Of a stretch of 6,508 nucleotides of DNA, positions 5,338 to 6,508 are shown in pieces (the stretch's first letter is position 1; the number at the start of each line of letters is the position of its first letter). The notes beneath the pieces are model-generated. The model did not search any database, had not been told where the DNA came from, and was given only the letters and a program-made list of their open reading frames with translations. Source of the stretch: Candidatus Fermentibacterota bacterium (GTDB lineage: Bacteria > JAFGKV01); NCBI GenBank assembly GCA_030620115.1, contig JAUXFG010000194.1, forward strand, positions 1 to 6,508. The letters are read 5' to 3'. A program made the translations under genes and the position numbers.

Positions 5338-6183
5338 ATGCCGCGACTCTACGCGCGTCCCTTCTGCGGAAAGGGGGAAGCAAACGTGGATGACTTCGAA
5401 GCAAGTCGTATCCCTATGGCCTTCCGAGAGATAGACCAGTTCGCGCTGCTTGCCAGTCAGGACAACAACTTCGGCGGCCACGACAATTGGTTCGGGGAAT
5501 TCCGATGTGGCCTCCATGGCATGTATGTACGACTCTATACGGCGAAACTACACTACCAGGAGATTCATCGGTGGCGAGGTTGGCAGCCGGGAGTACCGCG
5601 TGCCGAGTACCACCTATCGATTATCCTGTTCGGAATGCAATCTACGTTTGAGTGTATGGTTTACATGCTCAACGCACTCGGATTCGGGGTCTCCCCTTCC
5701 GAATTCTTCGATGTTTCAAGCAAGGACGAACTCAGGAGCATAGCGCCTCGATTACTTCTCGATCCCCACAATACTTGCGGGAAGTCTCTTGCGAAATCCT
5801 ACGACAGATGGTTCCCCAGCTTTCTGGAGCACTGGGAAAAGAACCAGCACTTCATCGCTGTTGTTCAGGAGAATCACGACGTCTCGAAACATCGTGGACG
5901 CATCTTCATCGGTGGTGAGTTACGAAAGGATCCGCCTACAGGATTCTGGGAAAGCCTTGCGATAACCGAGGACGATCCCCGGCGTCAGGTACTGGCCCCT
6001 TTCACTGAACTGTTGCTCGCACCACAGTCGAAAATCCCTCGGCTACAACGGAGTAGCAGACTCGAAGACGCCGTTCGTCTCGAATGTCTGTTTCCTTGGT
6101 TCCTCAAGTTCGTGGAAGAGAGCGGCCTTCGTATTCTTGCCGACGCAAGAATGCGCATCAATCTTCCTGCCAAGGCACTCTGA
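5338..6183 (+). CDS. Hypothetical protein, helix-rich, with an HDVSKHR motif
   Basis: I do not recognise a named family. With the ATG at 5338 the protein has 281 residues; the alternative GTG at 5386 would give 265. There is no signal peptide or convincing membrane segment, so it is probably cytoplasmic. Visible parts, numbered from 5338: an aromatic-rich stretch DNNFGGHDNWFGEF near 42-55; likely helices at about 60-80 and 91-115 (AEYHLSIILFGMQSTFECMV); a proline/glycine-rich link; a Trp/Tyr-rich helix YDRWFPSFLEHWEKNQHF near 155-172; then ENHDVSKHRGRIFIGG near 178-193. A helix followed by a polar R/N-x-H-type motif recalls HEPN-like helical proteins, some of which are RNases. The canonical Rx4-6H motif is not clearly present, so that is only a guess. 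It ends with tandem stops TGA TAG (6181-6186). It is transcribed away from the propeller genes and has no visible functional tie to them. The coding call rests on the long frame and protein-like composition. Confidence 0.65.
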   Translation: MPRLYARPFCGKGEANVDDFEASRIPMAFREIDQFALLASQDNNFGGHDNWFGEFRCGLHGMYVRLYTAKLHYQEIHRWRGWQPGVPRAEYHLSIILFGMQSTFECMVYMLNALGFGVSPSEFFDVSSKDELRSIAPRLLLDPHNTCGKSLAKSYDRWFPSFLEHWEKNQHFIAVVQENHDVSKHRGRIFIGGELRKDPPTGFWESLAITEDDPRRQVLAPFTELLLAPQSKIPRLQRSSRLEDAVRLECLFPWFLKFVEESGLRILADARMRINLPAKAL

Positions 6184-6508
6184 TAGGATGAAGACGCATA
6201 GACACCTACTGCGCGCTCGCTCGGCACAGACTGCCGTAGAATGGGTCGCAGGAAAACAACGTGACCTTCCGCCGCGCTTCTCAGCGTAGCCAATATGGGG
6301 GACATTCGTGAGATTATGGCGTCATTGGTCAGTCGTCTGAGGCTGGATCATTCCGCGGTTAGCCCGGATTTCTCACCGGCTTTCGAAGCGAAACCGCCGA
6401 GATGGTTCTTAATGCGAGGCTTGCGTCTGAGGACCCTCTCCGAGCTGTAGGCTCTACGAGCTGGAAGCCGCAGGCGTATCCGCTTTCCGCCAGCCAGCGG
6501 ATCGAGGA
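6184..6508. other. Right flank without a supportable gene
   Basis: No open frame here has a ribosome site and protein-like composition; a minus-strand frame (5985-6305) mostly overlaps the plus-strand gene and looks like its shadow. Small structures are visible: TTTCG/CGAAA near 6379-6391, a CGAGCTG direct repeat near 6440-6462, and ATCCGCT (6478-6484) pairing with AGCGGAT (6496-6502) around 11 bases near the window end. None has an assigned function. No tRNA-like fold is seen. Confidence 0.5.
6478..6502. repeat. 7-bp inverted repeat near the right edge
   Basis: ATCCGCT (6478-6484) and AGCGGAT (6496-6502) are exact reverse complements around an 11-base loop. The window ends 6 bases later, so whether a T-run or a further repeat copy follows cannot be seen. 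Confidence 0.45.

Noticed and set aside
5023-5517. Minus-strand open frame of 164 codons
   Set aside because: It overlaps the start of the plus-strand gene and the intergenic hairpin, has no ribosome site and shows no recognisable motif.
5985-6305. Minus-strand open frame of 106 codons
   Set aside because: Two thirds is antisense to the plus-strand gene; composition is Arg/Ser-rich and there is no ribosome site.
6340-6400. Possible insertion-sequence end in the right flank
   Set aside because: The stretch around TTAGCCCGGATTTCTCACC felt familiar as an element edge, but no transposase, terminal repeat pair or target duplication can be shown in the window.

Overview
The window reads like chromosome from an uncultured Gram-negative bacterium, most likely in or near the FCB superphylum or a related candidate phylum. 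The grounds are three secreted proteins: one ends in a FlgD-like / type A sorting domain as used with type IX secretion, and two are FG-GAP beta-propeller proteins of the kind abundant in such genomes. This placement is inference; there is no rRNA or marker gene. Base composition is mixed (roughly half G+C by eye) and clear Shine-Dalgarno motifs precede two of the four genes.

Layout. Positions 1-365 are non-coding and hold a perfect 17-bp inverted repeat at the extreme left edge, a C/G-run dispersed-repeat-like hairpin near 196-230, and a small hairpin just past the stop of the first gene. Three genes follow on the minus strand, transcribed right to left: an exported protein with a LecA (PA-IL)-like galactose-binding fold plus a C-terminal sorting domain (366-1118), and two paralogous exported seven-bladed FG-GAP propellers (1295-2920 and 3135-4805) sharing an unnamed C-terminal module. 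The gaps between them (176 and 214 bp) are long for a tight operon, and the middle gene has a plausible promoter of its own. A 532-bp gap with one perfect hairpin separates them from a divergent plus-strand gene (about 5338-6183) encoding an unrecognised, probably cytoplasmic, helix-rich protein. The last 325 bp show no supportable gene.

How the genes may work together. The three minus-strand products all carry signal peptides and extracellular-type binding folds: a calcium/sugar-binding lectin fold and calcium-loop propellers. A shared role at the cell surface, such as glycan binding or adhesion, is reasonable but unproven; no enzyme or transporter is present to fix a pathway. The plus-strand gene has no visible link to them. 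I see no CRISPR array, tRNA, rRNA, transposase or recognisable defence system. The most interesting material is the paralogous propeller pair with its conserved C-terminal tail, and the lectin-sorting domain fusion.
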